From assembly GCF_003121295.1 (NCBI RefSeq), contig NZ_PHNC01000008.1, positions 1-64,000 on the forward strand: a stretch of 64,000 nucleotides of DNA. Reading direction: 5' to 3'. Position 1 is the first letter of the stretch, and each line of letters starts with the position of its first letter. The DNA is from Streptomyces orinoci (GTDB taxonomy: Bacteria; Actinomycetota; Actinomycetes; Streptomycetales; Streptomycetaceae). Below the pieces are notes generated by a model. It was not told the origin of the DNA and did not search any database. It worked only from the letters and a program-made list of their open reading frames with translations. The position numbers and the translations under genes were made by a program. This document shows positions 35,481-48,700 of the stretch, in pieces.

Positions 35481-36227
35481 TCAGCGGCCGTTGTCCATCA
35501 GGATCGAACGCTGGATGTCCTTCAGCGCCGGCCCGGGTTCGACGCCCAGCTGTTCCCGCAGAGTCCGCCAGGCCTGGTGGTAAGCCAGCAGGGCGTCGCC
35601 CCGGCAGTCGCTTCGATGGAGCGCCAGCATGAGTTGCCGGTGGAACACCTCCCGCAGCGGGTGCTCGGTACTGAGGAGGTAGAGGTCGCTGACGAGCTCA
35701 CGGTGGTGCCCGAGGGCCATGTGCGCCTCCATCTGGCCCTCCCGGCACTCCAGTTGGATCTCGTCGAACCAGGCCTGGAACCCCCGCAGGATCGGGCCGC
35801 GTGCCGCGGTGGGCAGCGGTCCCCGGCACAGCGCGAGCGCCTCCTCGAAACTGCGGACCGCGCCCTCGTGCTCACCGTTCCTGAGCTGGACCCGGCCTTC
35901 CTTCACCAGGCGGGTGAGGTCGTGGAGGTCGAATTCGCCCGGGCCCAGCGTCAGCATGTATCCGGAGGGACTGGTGACAACGGGGCTCGCCGTCGATCCG
36001 GGCTCGCGCAGAAGTTTGCGGACCTGGGAGACATACACGTACAGGCTCCCTATCGCGCTGCGCGGCGGTTCGTCGCCCCAGATCTCGGTGATGAGCTGGT
36101 CGACGCTGACCACCTGACCGGAGCGGATGGCGAGAGTCGCCAGCAGAATCTCTACCTTCTGCGCCCCTATAGCCTTGATGGTATTTCCGTTAGCGACACG
36201 GACCGGTCCTAAGATCTCAAGCCGCAT
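35481..36227 (-). CDS. SARP-family transcriptional activator
   Basis: 248 aa from the ATG at 36227 (AGGAG upstream); the longer open frame upstream is noncoding. N-terminal OmpR-type winged helix (MRLEILGPVRV...QKVEILLATLAIRSGQVVS, IWGDEPPRSAIGSLYVYVSQ) followed by a bacterial transcriptional activation domain (FHRQLMLALHRSDCRGDALL, LREQLGVEPGPAL). Small SARPs of this type activate their own cluster by binding 11-bp-spaced direct repeats overlapping the -35. Codon 6 is TTA (36212-36210), so it should depend on bldA. Probable target sites are listed at five promoters in this window. Confidence 0.93.
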   Translation of the reverse strand: MRLEILGPVRVANGNTIKAIGAQKVEILLATLAIRSGQVVSVDQLITEIWGDEPPRSAIGSLYVYVSQVRKLLREPGSTASPVVTSPSGYMLTLGPGEFDLHDLTRLVKEGRVQLRNGEHEGAVRSFEEALALCRGPLPTAARGPILRGFQAWFDEIQLECREGQMEAHMALGHHRELVSDLYLLSTEHPLREVFHRQLMLALHRSDCRGDALLAYHQAWRTLREQLGVEPGPALKDIQRSILMDNGR

Positions 36228-36363
36228 GCTGTGAACTCCTATTTCTTGAAACGGTGAAAGGAGTATAAAGATTGGTGGAAGGCGGTGCGGCAGAATGCGC
36301 TGGGGATGTGCCTGAACATACCTCACATCCCCGGGCGGTGAGTCAACGGAAACCGGTCTGCGG

Positions 36364-36381
36364 TGTCCTGTTGGCGGGACA
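36364..36381. promoter_or_regulatory. TGTCC-N8-GGACA candidate operator (copy 3)
   Basis: TGTCC-TGTTGGCG-GGACA with flanking GG/CC extending the complementarity to 7 bp per arm. It lies in the 484-bp SARP-NRPS2 divergent region, ~33 bp upstream of the TTGACA at 36414. Matches copies at 14932 and 29982. Confidence 0.5.
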
Positions 36382-36413
36382 CCTTCGTTGCCCAGCGGCC
36401 GGTCCAACCATGG

Positions 36414-36447
36414 TTGACACGTTATTAGGTCGACATGGTTACCTAAT
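36414..36447 (+). promoter_or_regulatory. TTGACA box with overlapping inverted repeat before NRPS2
   Basis: A consensus TTGACA (36414-36419) is followed by ATTAGGT (36424-36430), 10 bases, and ACCTAAT (36441-36447), a perfect 7-bp inverted repeat placed where RNA polymerase would bind. No clear -10 is at 17 bp. The ATTAGGTCG core also occurs before the LmbU-like gene (30877-30885). The rest of 36228-36711 shows only copy 3 of the TGTCC motif and the NRPS2 ribosome site (AGGAG at 36701). Confidence 0.45.
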
Positions 36448-36711
36448 GTGTGTTCCATTGCCCGGGAGATCAATTGCGGGCGAGCGGGTGAGTGCCGAAG
36501 ATTTTTCCGAAGAGGTCGGGTCGAACGAGGCCTGCGGATGGTAAAGACGCAACCTCGAACCCTTCTCTGAGCCGCTGTTGATGCAGTCATGAGCCGGCCG
36601 CCGCTCGGTCATCCTGGCCTGAACGGGAATCCGAGCGGCCGCAGAAGATATTTGCATGCGCAATCAGCGATGAGTCGATCAGTCCGTGGGCAACGTAAAC
36701 AGGAGTGCTGA

Positions 36712-39700
36712 GTGATGATTCCCTTGTCTTTCGCACAGCGGCGCCTGTGGTTCATCGACAGGATCGAGGGGCCGTCGGCGATATACACCGTGCCGTTCCT
36801 CATCCGGCTCACGGGGAAGGTCGACACCGCGGCGCTCACCGCTGCGGTGCGCGATGTGGTGGCCCGCCACGAGAGTCTGCGGACCCTGATCGTGGAGAGC
36901 GCCGAAGGCGTCCCTGCCCAGCAGGTGGTGCCGGCCGAGGAAGTGCGGCTGGACATCGCGCTGGTCGAGGTCGCTCCGGACGCGTTGGACATGGCGGTGC
37001 GCGAGGCCTCCGCGGCCACGATCACACCGTTCGAGGAGATCCCGGTACGCGCCGTTCTCTTCCGCACGGGCGCCGAGGAACATCAGCTGCTGTTGCTGAT
37101 CCACCACATGGCCTGCGACGGCGAGTCCATCGCCCCGCTCGTCCGGGACCTGAGCGCCGCCTACACCGCACGCATCGAGGGCGGTACCCCGGACTGGCCC
37201 GAACTCGCCGTCCAGTACGCCGACTACACGCTCTGGCAGCGCGAACTGCTCGGTGACGAGAACGACCCGGACAGCCTCATCGCCACCCAACTCGACTACT
37301 GGCGCGACGCGCTGGCGGGTCTGGCGCAGCCGACGCGGCTGCCCATGGACCGACCGCGCGGCCCGCTGCCGAGCCGCCGCGGCGATGTCGTCGAAGGCAC
37401 CGTTGACGAGGAGTTGCTGGCCAGGGCGGAGGCGGCCGCCAAGCGCACCGGGTCATCTGTGCCGATGGTGTTCCAGACGGCCCTTGCGGTACTGCTGCAC
37501 CAGCTGGGCGCGGGTGAGGACATCGCGCTCGGTTCCACCGTCGCCGGCCGCCAGGACCCGGAACTGGCCGACCTGGTGGGCTTCTTCGCCAACACCTGGG
37601 TGCTGCGCACCGATCTGTCGGGCCGGCCGACCTTCGACCAACTCCTCGCGCAGGTGCGGCACAAGGCACTGACGGCGTACGACAACCAGGACGCGCCGTT
37701 CGAGCGCGTGGTGGAGGCCCTCAACCCGGAGCGCTCCAGCGCCTACCACCCGCTGTTCCAGGTGATGTTCACCTGGTCGACCGGTGCCCGCGTGGAGTTC
37801 GGCCTGCCGGGTGGCGTGCAGGCGCGCATCGCTCCGCTGTGGACATCGATGGCCAAGTTCGACCTGGAGTTCAGTTTCTTCAACGAGCCCGACACACCGG
37901 GCCTGTCCATCTATCTCGAGTACGCGACAGACCACTTCGACCGGGCCACGGCGCAGGGTTTCGTGGATCGCCTGGTGCGCCTGGTCGGTGACCTGCTCGA
38001 CGCGCCGTCCCGCGCCGTCGCGCTGACGGACGTACTGACCGAGGGCGAACGGGAGTGGGCGCTGCGTGCCTTCGAGGGCGCGGCCGCCGACACCCCCGAG
38101 CTGACCGCCGCTGGACTGATTGAGCGTCAGGTGGCGGCTACCCCGGACGCGACGGCCGTGGTCGACGGCGCGGAAGAGCTGAGCTTCGCCGAGCTGGATG
38201 CGCGGGCCGAGCGCCTGGCACGGGAGCTGACCGCCCGCGGAGTCGGACCGGAGCGCCTGGTGGGCCTGGCGCTGCCGCGCTCGGCCTCGCTGATCGTGAG
38301 CATGCTCGCGATCTGGAAGTCCGGTGCCGCCTACCTGCCGATCGACCCCCGGTACCCCGGTGCGCGGCTGGGCCACATCCTGTCCGACGCGGGCCCGGAC
38401 CTGGTGCTGACCGACACCGCCAACGCGAAGGTGCTCCCGGCGGTGGACATCCCCCGCCTGTGCGTCGACGACGTGGACTTCGACGCGGCCGGCCCGGCGG
38501 CGGAACCGGCCGCCGGCCTGCCCGCACACGCCGCATACGTGATGTACACCTCGGGTTCGACCGGCACGCCGAAGGGCGTGGTCATCACCCATCGGGATGT
38601 CGTCAACGGCGTGCTGCGGCTCGCCGACATCACCGGTATCGGCGCGGGCACGCGCGTTCTCGCCGGTACGTCCGTCAACTTCGACGTGTCCGTCTTCGAG
38701 ACCGTCACCACCCTGTCGCACGGCGGCGTCCTCGAGGTGGTCCGCGACGTCCTTGTCATCGGCGAGCGGGGCGGCTGGACCGGCGGCGTCATCAGCACGG
38801 TCCCCTCGGTCTTCACCGAACTCCTCGACCAGGCAGGGGGGATGATCCGGGCCGAGACCGTGGTGTTCGCCGGCGAGGCCCTCCCCACCGCGCTGGTGAA
38901 GCGGGTCCAGGCCGCCATCCCGGGCGTGCGGGTGATCAACGCCTACGGGCAGACGGAGTCGTTCTACGCCACCGCCTTCACCGCCGGCGAGGCGTGGCCG
39001 GCGACGGCGGCCACGGCACCCATCGGCGTCCCGCTCGCCAACATGGGCGCGTATGTTCTCGGCCCCGGCCTCCAGCCGCTCGCCCCCGGCGTCATCGGTG
39101 AGCTGTACGTGGCGGGGAACGTGGCGCGTGGCTACCTCGGCAGGGCCCGGCTGACCGCCGAACGGTTCGTCGCCGATCCCTTCGGCCCGGCCGGCGCGCG
39201 CATGTACCGCACCGGTGATCTCGCCCGCTGGGGGGCCGACGGCCAACTGGAATGCGTCGGCCGTGACGACGAGCAGGTCAAGGTGCGCGGCTTCCGTATC
39301 GAGCCGGGCGAGGTGGAGTCCGCGCTGACCGCCCACCCTGCGGTGGCGCAGGCCCTGGTGACCACATGCCGGCACGAGGGCCGCGACCACCTGGTGGGCT
39401 ATGTGGTGCCAACCGCCGGGCGGGAGCCGGGGCAGTCGGCGGTGGAGAGCCTGGGAGACCTCGACATCGACCTCACGGCCACCGTCTCACCCCGCGACCT
39501 GCGCACGTTCGTGTCGGCCAGGCTTCCCGAGTTCATGGTGCCGTCGGTCTTCGTCATGCTGGACCGGCTGCCGCTGGCCCCCAACGGCAAGCTGGACCGC
39601 AAGGCGCTGCCGGAACCGGAGTTCACAGGCTCGGCCTATCGCGCCCCCGGCACGCCGGGTGAGGAGGTACTCGCCCGTGTCTACGCCGATGTGGTCGGCG

Positions 39701-42700
39701 TGGACCGGGTCGGCGTGGACGACGACTTCTTCGCGCTCGGCGGCGACAGCATCCGGTCCATCCAGGTCGTCGCGCGGGCCAGGGCCCAGGGCGTCGAGGT
39801 CACTCCCCGGCAGATCTTCGAGTGCCGCACCGTGGCGGAACTCGCCCGCGTCGCCGCGAGTGGGGGCCGGACCGAGCCCGGACTGGAGGAGCTGCCGGGC
39901 GGCGGCGTGGGCTTCGTGCCCCTGCCGCCCGTCGGCCACTACCTGGAGGAACTGGGCGGGAACCCCGACCGGTTCACCATGACGATGACGGTGGACCTCC
40001 CGACGGGGATGGACCGGGGCGGCTTGGTGCGCACGCTGTCGGCGGCCTTCGACCGGCACGACATCCTGCGCTCCCGGCGGGCCGCCGGCGGGGAGGCGGG
40101 GCTGGAGGTGGCCGCGCCCGGTACCACCGACGTGCAGCCGCTCGTCCACAGGGTGGCGAGCGACGGCACATGGGACGACGCCTGGCGGCAGCGGGCCCGG
40201 AGCGAACTCGACGCTGCGGCGGGCCGGCTGGACTCCGCGAACGGGGTGATGGCGCAGTTCGTGTGGTTCGACGCGGGCACCGGGACCCCGGGACGCCTCA
40301 CCATCCTGCTGCACCACCTCGTGGTGGACGGCGTGTCCTGGCGCATCCTGCTGCCCGACCTCGCCACGGCCTGGCGGCAGATCCGCGACGGCGGCACCCC
40401 GCAGCTGCCCGCGACCGCCACCTCGGTCCGCCGCTGGACGCATGCGCTCGCCGAGGCCGCGACCGGAGAGCGGGCGGCGGAACTCGGACTGTGGCGCCGG
40501 ACGGTCTCCGGGCCCGACCCGAGTCTCGGCGCCAGGCCGTTCGACCCGGCCGTCGACACCATCGCCACGGTTGAGCGAGTCCGGCTGGACCTGCCGATCG
40601 AGATCACCCAGGCCCTGCTGACCAGCGTGCCCGCCGCCTACCGCGGCGGCGTCAACGACGGCCTGCTGACAGGGCTGGCCCTCGCCGTCGCCGTCTGGCG
40701 CAGGCGGCGCGGCCTCGACGAGCCCTCGACACTGGTCCGCCTGGAGGGCCACGGGCGCGAGGAGCACATCGTGCCCGGCGCCGACCTCTCCCGCACCATG
40801 GGGTGGTTCACCAGCATGTACCCCGTCCGCCTCGACGTGTCCGGGGTCGACCTGGACGAGGCGCTCACCGGCGGCGCGGCGACGGGCGCCGCGCTCAAGG
40901 CCGTCAAGGAGCAGCTGCTCGCCGTCCCGGACAAGGGCATCGGCTACGGCATGCTGCGCTACCTGAACGCCGAGACCGGCGCGGTCCTGGAGCAGTACGG
41001 ATGCGGGCAGATCGTCTTCAACTACCTGGGCCGGTACACCGGTTCGGCCAACATGCCCCAGGACCTGCGCGGTCTGGGCTTCACCCAGGTCGAGGACACC
41101 GTCACGCTGACGCCCGCGCTGGACGAGGACATGTCCGCCCTCGCCTCCCTGGCCGTCAACGCGCATGTCGTCGACACCGAGCAGGGCCCGCGGCTGGAGG
41201 CGAGCCTGGACTACCCGTCCGGGCTGCTCGCCGAGGCGGACGTGCGGGAGCTCGCCGATCTGTGGCGGACCGCCCTGACCGGCGTGGCCCGGTATGCCGG
41301 GCAGCCGGATGCCGGCGGCCTCACGCCTTCGGACGTCCCCCTGGTCACAGTGGGCCAGGCCGAGCTGGACCGCTGGCAGGAGCAGTACCGGGGCATGGCC
41401 GACGTATGGCCCGTGACCGCGATGCAGGACGGGCTGCTCTTCCACGCGGAACTCGCCGGCACGGCCGTCGACGTCTACCAGATGCAGTTCGCCTTCCACC
41501 TGACGGGCGAGGTCGAACCGCAAAGGATGCGGGCGGCCGGACAGGCGTTGCTCGACCGCTATCCCAACCTGCGGACGGCGTTTGTCACCGACAGAGCCGG
41601 CGACCGGGTCCAGATCGTCCAGAACGGAGTCGAACTGCCCTGGCAGGAGCTGGACCTGGCCTCCCTGCCCGAGCCGCGACAGGAGGAGCAGCGCAGACGC
41701 TTCCTCGCCGCGGAGCACAGCACCCACTTCGACCCGGCCCGGGCGCCGCTGATGCGGTTCTCGCTCGTCAAGCTGGCAGCCGACCGCTGGGACCTGGTCC
41801 TCACCGCCCACCACGTCCTGTTCGACGGCTGGTCAGTCCCCCTCCTGATGCTGGACCTGCTGCGTCTGTACCGTTCGAACGGCGACGACGTCGAGCTGGG
41901 CAGGGCGCCCGCCTACCGCGACTTCCTGACATGGCTCTCCCACCAGGACCGTACGGCGACAGCCCGAGCCTGGGAGCGGGAGCTGGCGGGCGTTGACGAG
42001 CCCACGCTGCTCGTACCCGACGCTCCCGCCGGGAAGGGCGAATCCGTCGGGGTCGGCCAGCTGGACGTGCCGCTCACCCCGGAGCAGTCCGACCGGCTCG
42101 CCCGCCGCGCCGGTGAGCTGGGCCTGACCCTCAACACGTTGGTCCAGGGCGCCTGGGGCATGCTCCTGTCCGGCCTGACCGGACAGCGGGACGTGACCTT
42201 CGGCGCCACGGTCTCGGGTCGTCCGCCGCAGGTCGAGGGTGTCTCCGAGATGGTCGGCACATTCATCAACACCCTTGCCGTCCGCATGGACTGTGCCCCC
42301 GGCGACTCCCTGCGCACCCTCCTGACCGGACTCCAGGAACGGCAGAGCGCGCTCCTGGACCACCACCACTTCGGCCTCCTGGAAATGCACCAGCTCACCG
42401 GCGTGCGCACGCTCTTCGACACCCTGGTGGTCTACGAGTCGTACCCCATCGACAGCGCGGCACTGGACGACGCCTGCGCGGCTGCCGGGATCCGGGTGAC
42501 CGGGCTGAGCCCGCTCAGCAGCACCCACTACCCGCTCGTGGTGATGGCGTCCGCCGAGCCGCGTCTGGCCATCGCCCTCCAGTACCAGCACCACCTCGTG
42601 GCCCCGGAGCAGGCCGCTGTCATCGCCCGGCGCCTGGGGCGCGTCCTCGTCCGGCTGGCCGAGGACCCGGAGCTGCCGTTCAGCAGCGTGGACATGCTGG

Positions 42701-45700
42701 AGCCCGCCGAGCGCGACCGCATCCTCGTGGACGTCAACCGGACCGCCGCCGAGACTCCCGATGCGACCATCCCCGACCTGTACGAGCGACAGGCCGCGAC
42801 GACACCGGACCGGCCCGCGGTGAGCTGCGGCGACGTCACGCTGACCTATGCGGAGCTGAACGCCCGCGCCGACCGTCTCGCGAGCGCGCTGGCCGCACGC
42901 GGTGTCGGACCGGAGACCGTCGTCGGCCTGGCGATGCCTCGCTCGGCCGACCTCGTCACCGCCATGCTCGGCGTCTGGAAGGCCGGCGGCGCGTATCTGC
43001 CCATCGACCCGGAGAACCCCAGGTCCCGGGTGGACCACATGCTGAGCGTCGCCCGGCCCCAACTGCTGCTCACCGAGGCCGGCACCGTCAACGGGCTGCC
43101 GGGCACCGACGTCCCGACCCTGCTTCTCGACGACGTCGATCTCGTCGCCGGCCCGGTCGCGGGGCGGGCGAGGGGACTGCGGCCGCAGCACGCCGCCTAT
43201 GTGATGTTCACCTCCGGCTCCACGGGCCTGCCCAAGGGAGTGGTGGTCAGCCACGGCAACGTCGTCAACGGGGTCACGCGGCTCGCCGAGCGGGTGGGGG
43301 TGGACGCGGACACCCATATGCTCGCGGGCGCCTCGGTCAACTTCGACGTGTCCGTCTTCGAGACCGTTACCACGCTGGTCCACGGCGGCCGTGTCGAGGT
43401 CGCCGGCGACGCCCTCGTGCTCGCCGAGCGCGAGACGATGACGGCGAACGTGATCAGCACGGTGCCGTCGGTCTTCGCCGCGCTGGGCGGCCGGATACCC
43501 GCCCTCCCGGACCGGGCGACGCTGGTCTTCGCAGGGGAGAAGCTGCCGACCGGGCTGGTCGACCGCATCCGGCAGGAACGCCCCGGGGTACGCATCGTCA
43601 ACGCCTACGGGCAGACCGAGTCGTTCTACGCCACGACGTTCACCGTCCCGGCACAGCAGCCCGGGGCGGACACCGGCAGCGTCCCGATCGGGACGCCGAT
43701 CGGCAACCTCCGCACCTACGTCCTCGGGCCCGGTCTCGCGCCCGTACCGCCCGGCGTGACGGGCGAGTTGTACGTCGCCGGGGACATCGCGCGCGGCTAC
43801 CTCGGCCGGGCCGCCCTGACCGCCGAGCGCTTCGTCGCCGACCTCCACGGCCCCGCGGGCGCGCGGATGTACCGCACCGGAGACCTGGCCCGCTGGACGG
43901 CCGACGGACAGCTCGAGTACGTCGGCCGCGACGACAACCAGGTCAAGATCCGTGGTGTCCGCGTCGAACCCGCCGAGATCGAGCGCGCGTTGGCCACCCA
44001 CCCGGATGTCGCGCAGGCCGTGGTCATCGCCCGCACGGCCGAGGAGGGGGACCAGCAGCTCGTCGCCTATGTCGTGCCCGCCGCCCCGCGCGCCGACGAC
44101 ACGGACCTGGCCGGCACCCTGCGCGGCCATCTGCGCGAGCGGCTGCCCGCACACCTGGTGCCCACCGCCGTCGTCCCCCTCGACTCGGTTCCGCTGACGG
44201 TCAACGGCAAGCTGGACCGGCAGGCGCTGCCCGCACCGCACTTCGCCGCGGCGGCCGTGGGCGGTGAGCCGCGCACTCCTCAGGAGGAGCTGCTGTGCGA
44301 GCTGTTCGCCGAGGTCCTGCATGTCGACCGGGTGGGTGTCGACGACGACTTCTTCGCTCTCGGCGGCCACTCGATCATGGCCATCAAGCTCGTCAACCGC
44401 ATCCGGTCAGTGCTGCGCACCGAAGTGGAGCTGCGTACCCTCTTCACCGCTCCGACCGTGGCCGAGCTCGTCCCGCATCTGGACCGGGCCGGTGCGGCCC
44501 GCGCACCGCTGGCCCCTCCCGCACAGGTGCCCGAGCGGCTCCCGCTGTCCTTCTCCCAGCAACGGCTTTGGTTCCTGCACAAGTTCGAGGGCCGCGCGGC
44601 GACCTACAACATGCCGATCGTCCTGCGGCTCTACGGGGATCTGAACGTGCGGGCCCTGGAGGAGACGGTCAATGACCTCGTGACCAGGCACGAGATCCTG
44701 CGCACCGTCTACCGCGAGGTCGATGGGCGGCCCTACCAGCACATCCTCGGGCCGGAGGAGGCCCGCATCGCCCTGCCCGTGCGCCCGGTCGCCGACGCGG
44801 ACGATCTGCCCGGGGCCATCGCCGCGGTCGCCCGCCACCCCTTCGACATCGCCGCCGAGATCCCGGTCAAGGCCGCGCTGTTCGGCACCGGCCCGGACGA
44901 GTTCGCCTTGGTCCTCGTGATCCACCACATCGCGGCCGACGGCTGGTCCGCGACACCCCTCGCCAAGGACCTGACCACCGCCTACGAGGCCCGCACCCGG
45001 GGCGAGGCCCCCCGGTGGACACCGCTGCCGCTGCAGTACGCGCACTACGCCCTGTGGCAGCGGGAGCTCCTGGGAGGCGACGACGACCCGGACAGTCTGT
45101 TCAGCCGACAGTGCCTCTACTGGTCCCGGCAGTTGGCTGGGCTGCCCGAAACGGTTACCTTCCCGACGGACCGGCCGCGCCCCGCGGAGCTCGACCGCAG
45201 CGGCGATCTGCTCGAGTTCACCCTGGACGCCACGCTCCACGAGGGCATCGCCTCGCTCGCCCGCGCCACCGGAACCACCCCCTTCATGGTGCTCCAGGCG
45301 ACCATGGCCGCCCTGTTCACCCGCCTCGGCGCGGGCACCGACATCGCGCTCGGCAGCGGCATCGCGGGCCGGATCGACCAGAATCTGAACGACCTGATCG
45401 GCCTCTTTGTCAACGTGCAGGTCATGCGCATCGACACCTCGGGCGACCCGACCTTCGCGGAACTGCTCGACCAGACGCGCCGGACGAGCCTGGCCGCGTA
45501 CACCCACCAGGACATCCCCTTCGAGGCCCTGGTGGAGAAGCTCAACCCGCAGCGCTCGGCATCGGTCAACCCGCTCTTCCAGGTCGCCCTGATCCTGCAG
45601 AACACCGAGGACGCGGACTTCGAACTGCCCGGTGTGCGGGTCACGAGCGAGGGCACGGGCACCGGCACGTCCCGCTACGACGTGACATTCAGCCTGACCG

Positions 45701-48700
45701 AGAAGTTCCACGACCGCACCACGCCGGCCGGCATCCACATCGCCGTTGAGTACTCCACGGAGCTCTTCGACGCCTCGACGATCGAGAGGGTGATCGGCCA
45801 CTGGGAATGGCTGCTCGCCGCCGCCGTCCTGGACCCCACCCAGCACATCGGCGCGGGTGAGCCCACCGCTGAGGAGCGCGGTACCCTGCTCGCGGCCGAG
45901 CAGCGGACCGGGCCGGAAGTGGCAGCGGCCACCTTCCCGGACCTGTTCCGCGAACAGCTGCTGCGGGCCCCGCAGGCACCGGCCGTGGAGTTCGGCGGTG
46001 GGGCATGGTCGTACCGGGAACTGAACGAGCGGGCCAACCGGGCCGCGCACTGGCTGATCGCGCGGGGCGTCGGCCCCGAGCAGTCGGTCGGCGTCGCCAT
46101 GCCGCGCGGCGCCGACCAGGTCGCCGTGGTTCTGGGCATCTTCAAGACGGGTGCGGCGTATCTGCCGGTCGATCCCGACTATCCGTCCGATCGCATCCGG
46201 TTCATGCTCGACGCCGCCGCCCCCGCCGTCCTGCTGGCCACGGCGGGCATCGCGGAGCGGCTGCCGGCGAGCCCGGGCACCGAAGTCGTGGCCGTCGATG
46301 CCCCCGAAGTGGCGAAGGCCTGGCAGGACGGCCCGGCCACGGACCCGGACGTCGCCCTGACCCCCGCGCATCCCGCGTACCTCATCTTCACCTCCGGCTC
46401 GACCGGACGGCCCAAGGGCGTCGTCGTCACCCACGCCGGTATCGCGGCCCTCAGCCGCACCACACAGGACCGCCTCGCGGTCACCCCGGACTCCCGCGTC
46501 ATCCAGGTCGCGGCGCCCAGCTTCGACGCCGCCCTCTGGGAGTACATACAGACCCTCACGACCGGCGCCACCCTGGTGGTCCCGCGTGAACAGCGCCTCG
46601 TCGGCGACGACCTGGCCCGCAACCTGGCCTGCCTCGACATCACCCACGTCATGCTGCCGCCCAGCGTGCTCGCCGCGCTCCCGGCCGACGCGCCGCGCAC
46701 CCTGACCGGGCTGCGGACCGTCACCGTCGGCGGCGAGGCGTGCTCACCGGCGCTGGCCGCCGCCTGGGCGCCGGGACGCCGTTTTGTGAACGCCTACGGT
46801 CCCGCCGAGACCACCGTGTGCGGCACGGTCAGCGCCCCGCTCAGCACCGGCCACACACCCATTGGCACCGCGGTGGACGGAAACCGGTTGCGGGTGCTCG
46901 ACGAGCGGCTCGTCCCCGTCGAACCGGGCGTCCCCGGCGAGCTGTACATCGCGGGGCCCAGCCTGGCCCGCGGCTACCTGAACCGCCCCGATCTCACCGC
47001 CGAGCGCTTCGTCTCCGACCCGTTCGGACCCGCCGGCACCCGCATGTACCGGACCGGGGACATCGTGCGCCAGGGCGCGGACGGGCAGCTCGACTACCTC
47101 GGCCGCAGTGACGACCAGGTCAAGATCAACGGCCTGCGCATCGAACCCGGCGAGATCACCGCGGCCATGGAACAGCACCCGGGCGTCGGACAGGCTGTGG
47201 TGACGGCCCATCGGGGCAAGGACGGCCGGCAGCGCCTGGTGGGGTACGCGGTCCCCGTCCCGGCGGGGAGCCCCGGTCCGGACGCCGACGAGCTGCGCGC
47301 CTTCCTGTCCGACAGGCTGCCGGAGTTCATGGTGCCCGCCGTGTTCCTGCCGCTCGACAGCCTGCCGTTGACCGCCAACGGCAAGCTCGACAAGGCCGCC
47401 CTGCCCGCGCCGCCGACCACGGCGGAGAGCAGCTACCGGGCTCCCGGGACCGAGGCGGAGACAAAGCTCGCCGCGATCTTTGCCGAGGTCCTGGGGCACG
47501 ACCGGGTCGGCATCGACGACGACTTCTTCGCGGTCGGGGGCGACAGCATCCGCTCCATCCAGGTCGTCTCGCGGGCCCGCGAGCGTGGCGTGGCGATCAC
47601 GCCGCGGCTGATGTTCAAGCACCGGACCGTGGCTGCCCTCGCCGAGGCCGCCAAGGCCGGCGGGCAGCCCCGCACGGACCGCCGGGAGCCCGCCGGAGGC
47701 GGACTCGGCTGGATGCCGCTGCTCCCCGTGATGCGGCAGATACGTGAACACGTCGGACACCACGATGGATTCACCATGTCGACGGTGGTGGAGCTGCCGA
47801 CGGGCATCGACGAGACCGCACTGGTCACGACGCTTGCCGTGGTCGTCGATCATCACGACATGCTGCGCTCCCGCCTCCGGGTCCACGGCGGGGAGGAGGG
47901 CCTCGACGCGGCCGCGCCCGGCACTCTCGACGCGGCGTCGCTCATCCGCCGCAGGCCCTGCGCCGGCGACTGGTCCGACCCCGCCTGGCGGCAGGAGACG
48001 CGGGCCGAGGTCACCGCCGCCGCCGGTGAACTGGACGCGGAGGCAGGCCGGATGGCCCGCTTCATCTGGTGCGACGCGGGCCCGGACACGCCCGGGCAGC
48101 TGATCGTTGTCCTGCACCACCTGGTGACCGACGGTGTCTCCTGGCACATCCTGCTGTCCGACCTCGCTCAGGTCTGGGACGCCGTGCGACAGGGCCGCCC
48201 GCCGCAGCTGCCGGCGGTGCCCACCACGATGCGCAGCTGGTCGTACGGTCTGGTGCAGGCGGCCGAGGCACCTGAGCGGGTCGCCGAACTCGACCACTGG
48301 CGGGGCGTGCTGGACCGGCCCGAGCCGCTGCTCGGTTCCCGGGCGCTCGACCCGGCCGTCGATGTGCGCGCGACCGTGGACACGGTGCGGGTCACGCTGG
48401 ACCAACAGACCACCGAGGCGCTGCTGACCGCACTGCCCGCCGCCTTCCACAGCGGTGCCGACGACGGCCTGCTCACCGCGCTCGCACTGGCCCTGGCCGG
48501 GTGGTACCGGGCACGGGGCATCGACGAACGCTCGGCGCTGATCCGCCTCGAAGGACACGGCCGCGAGGAGGCGGCGGTACCCGGCGCCGACCTCACCCGC
48601 ACCATCGGCTGGTTCACCAGCGTCTATCCCGTCCGGCTCGACGTCGGCGGCATCGACCTGGAGGACGCCGTCGCGGGCGGCCGCACCGCCGGATACGCCG

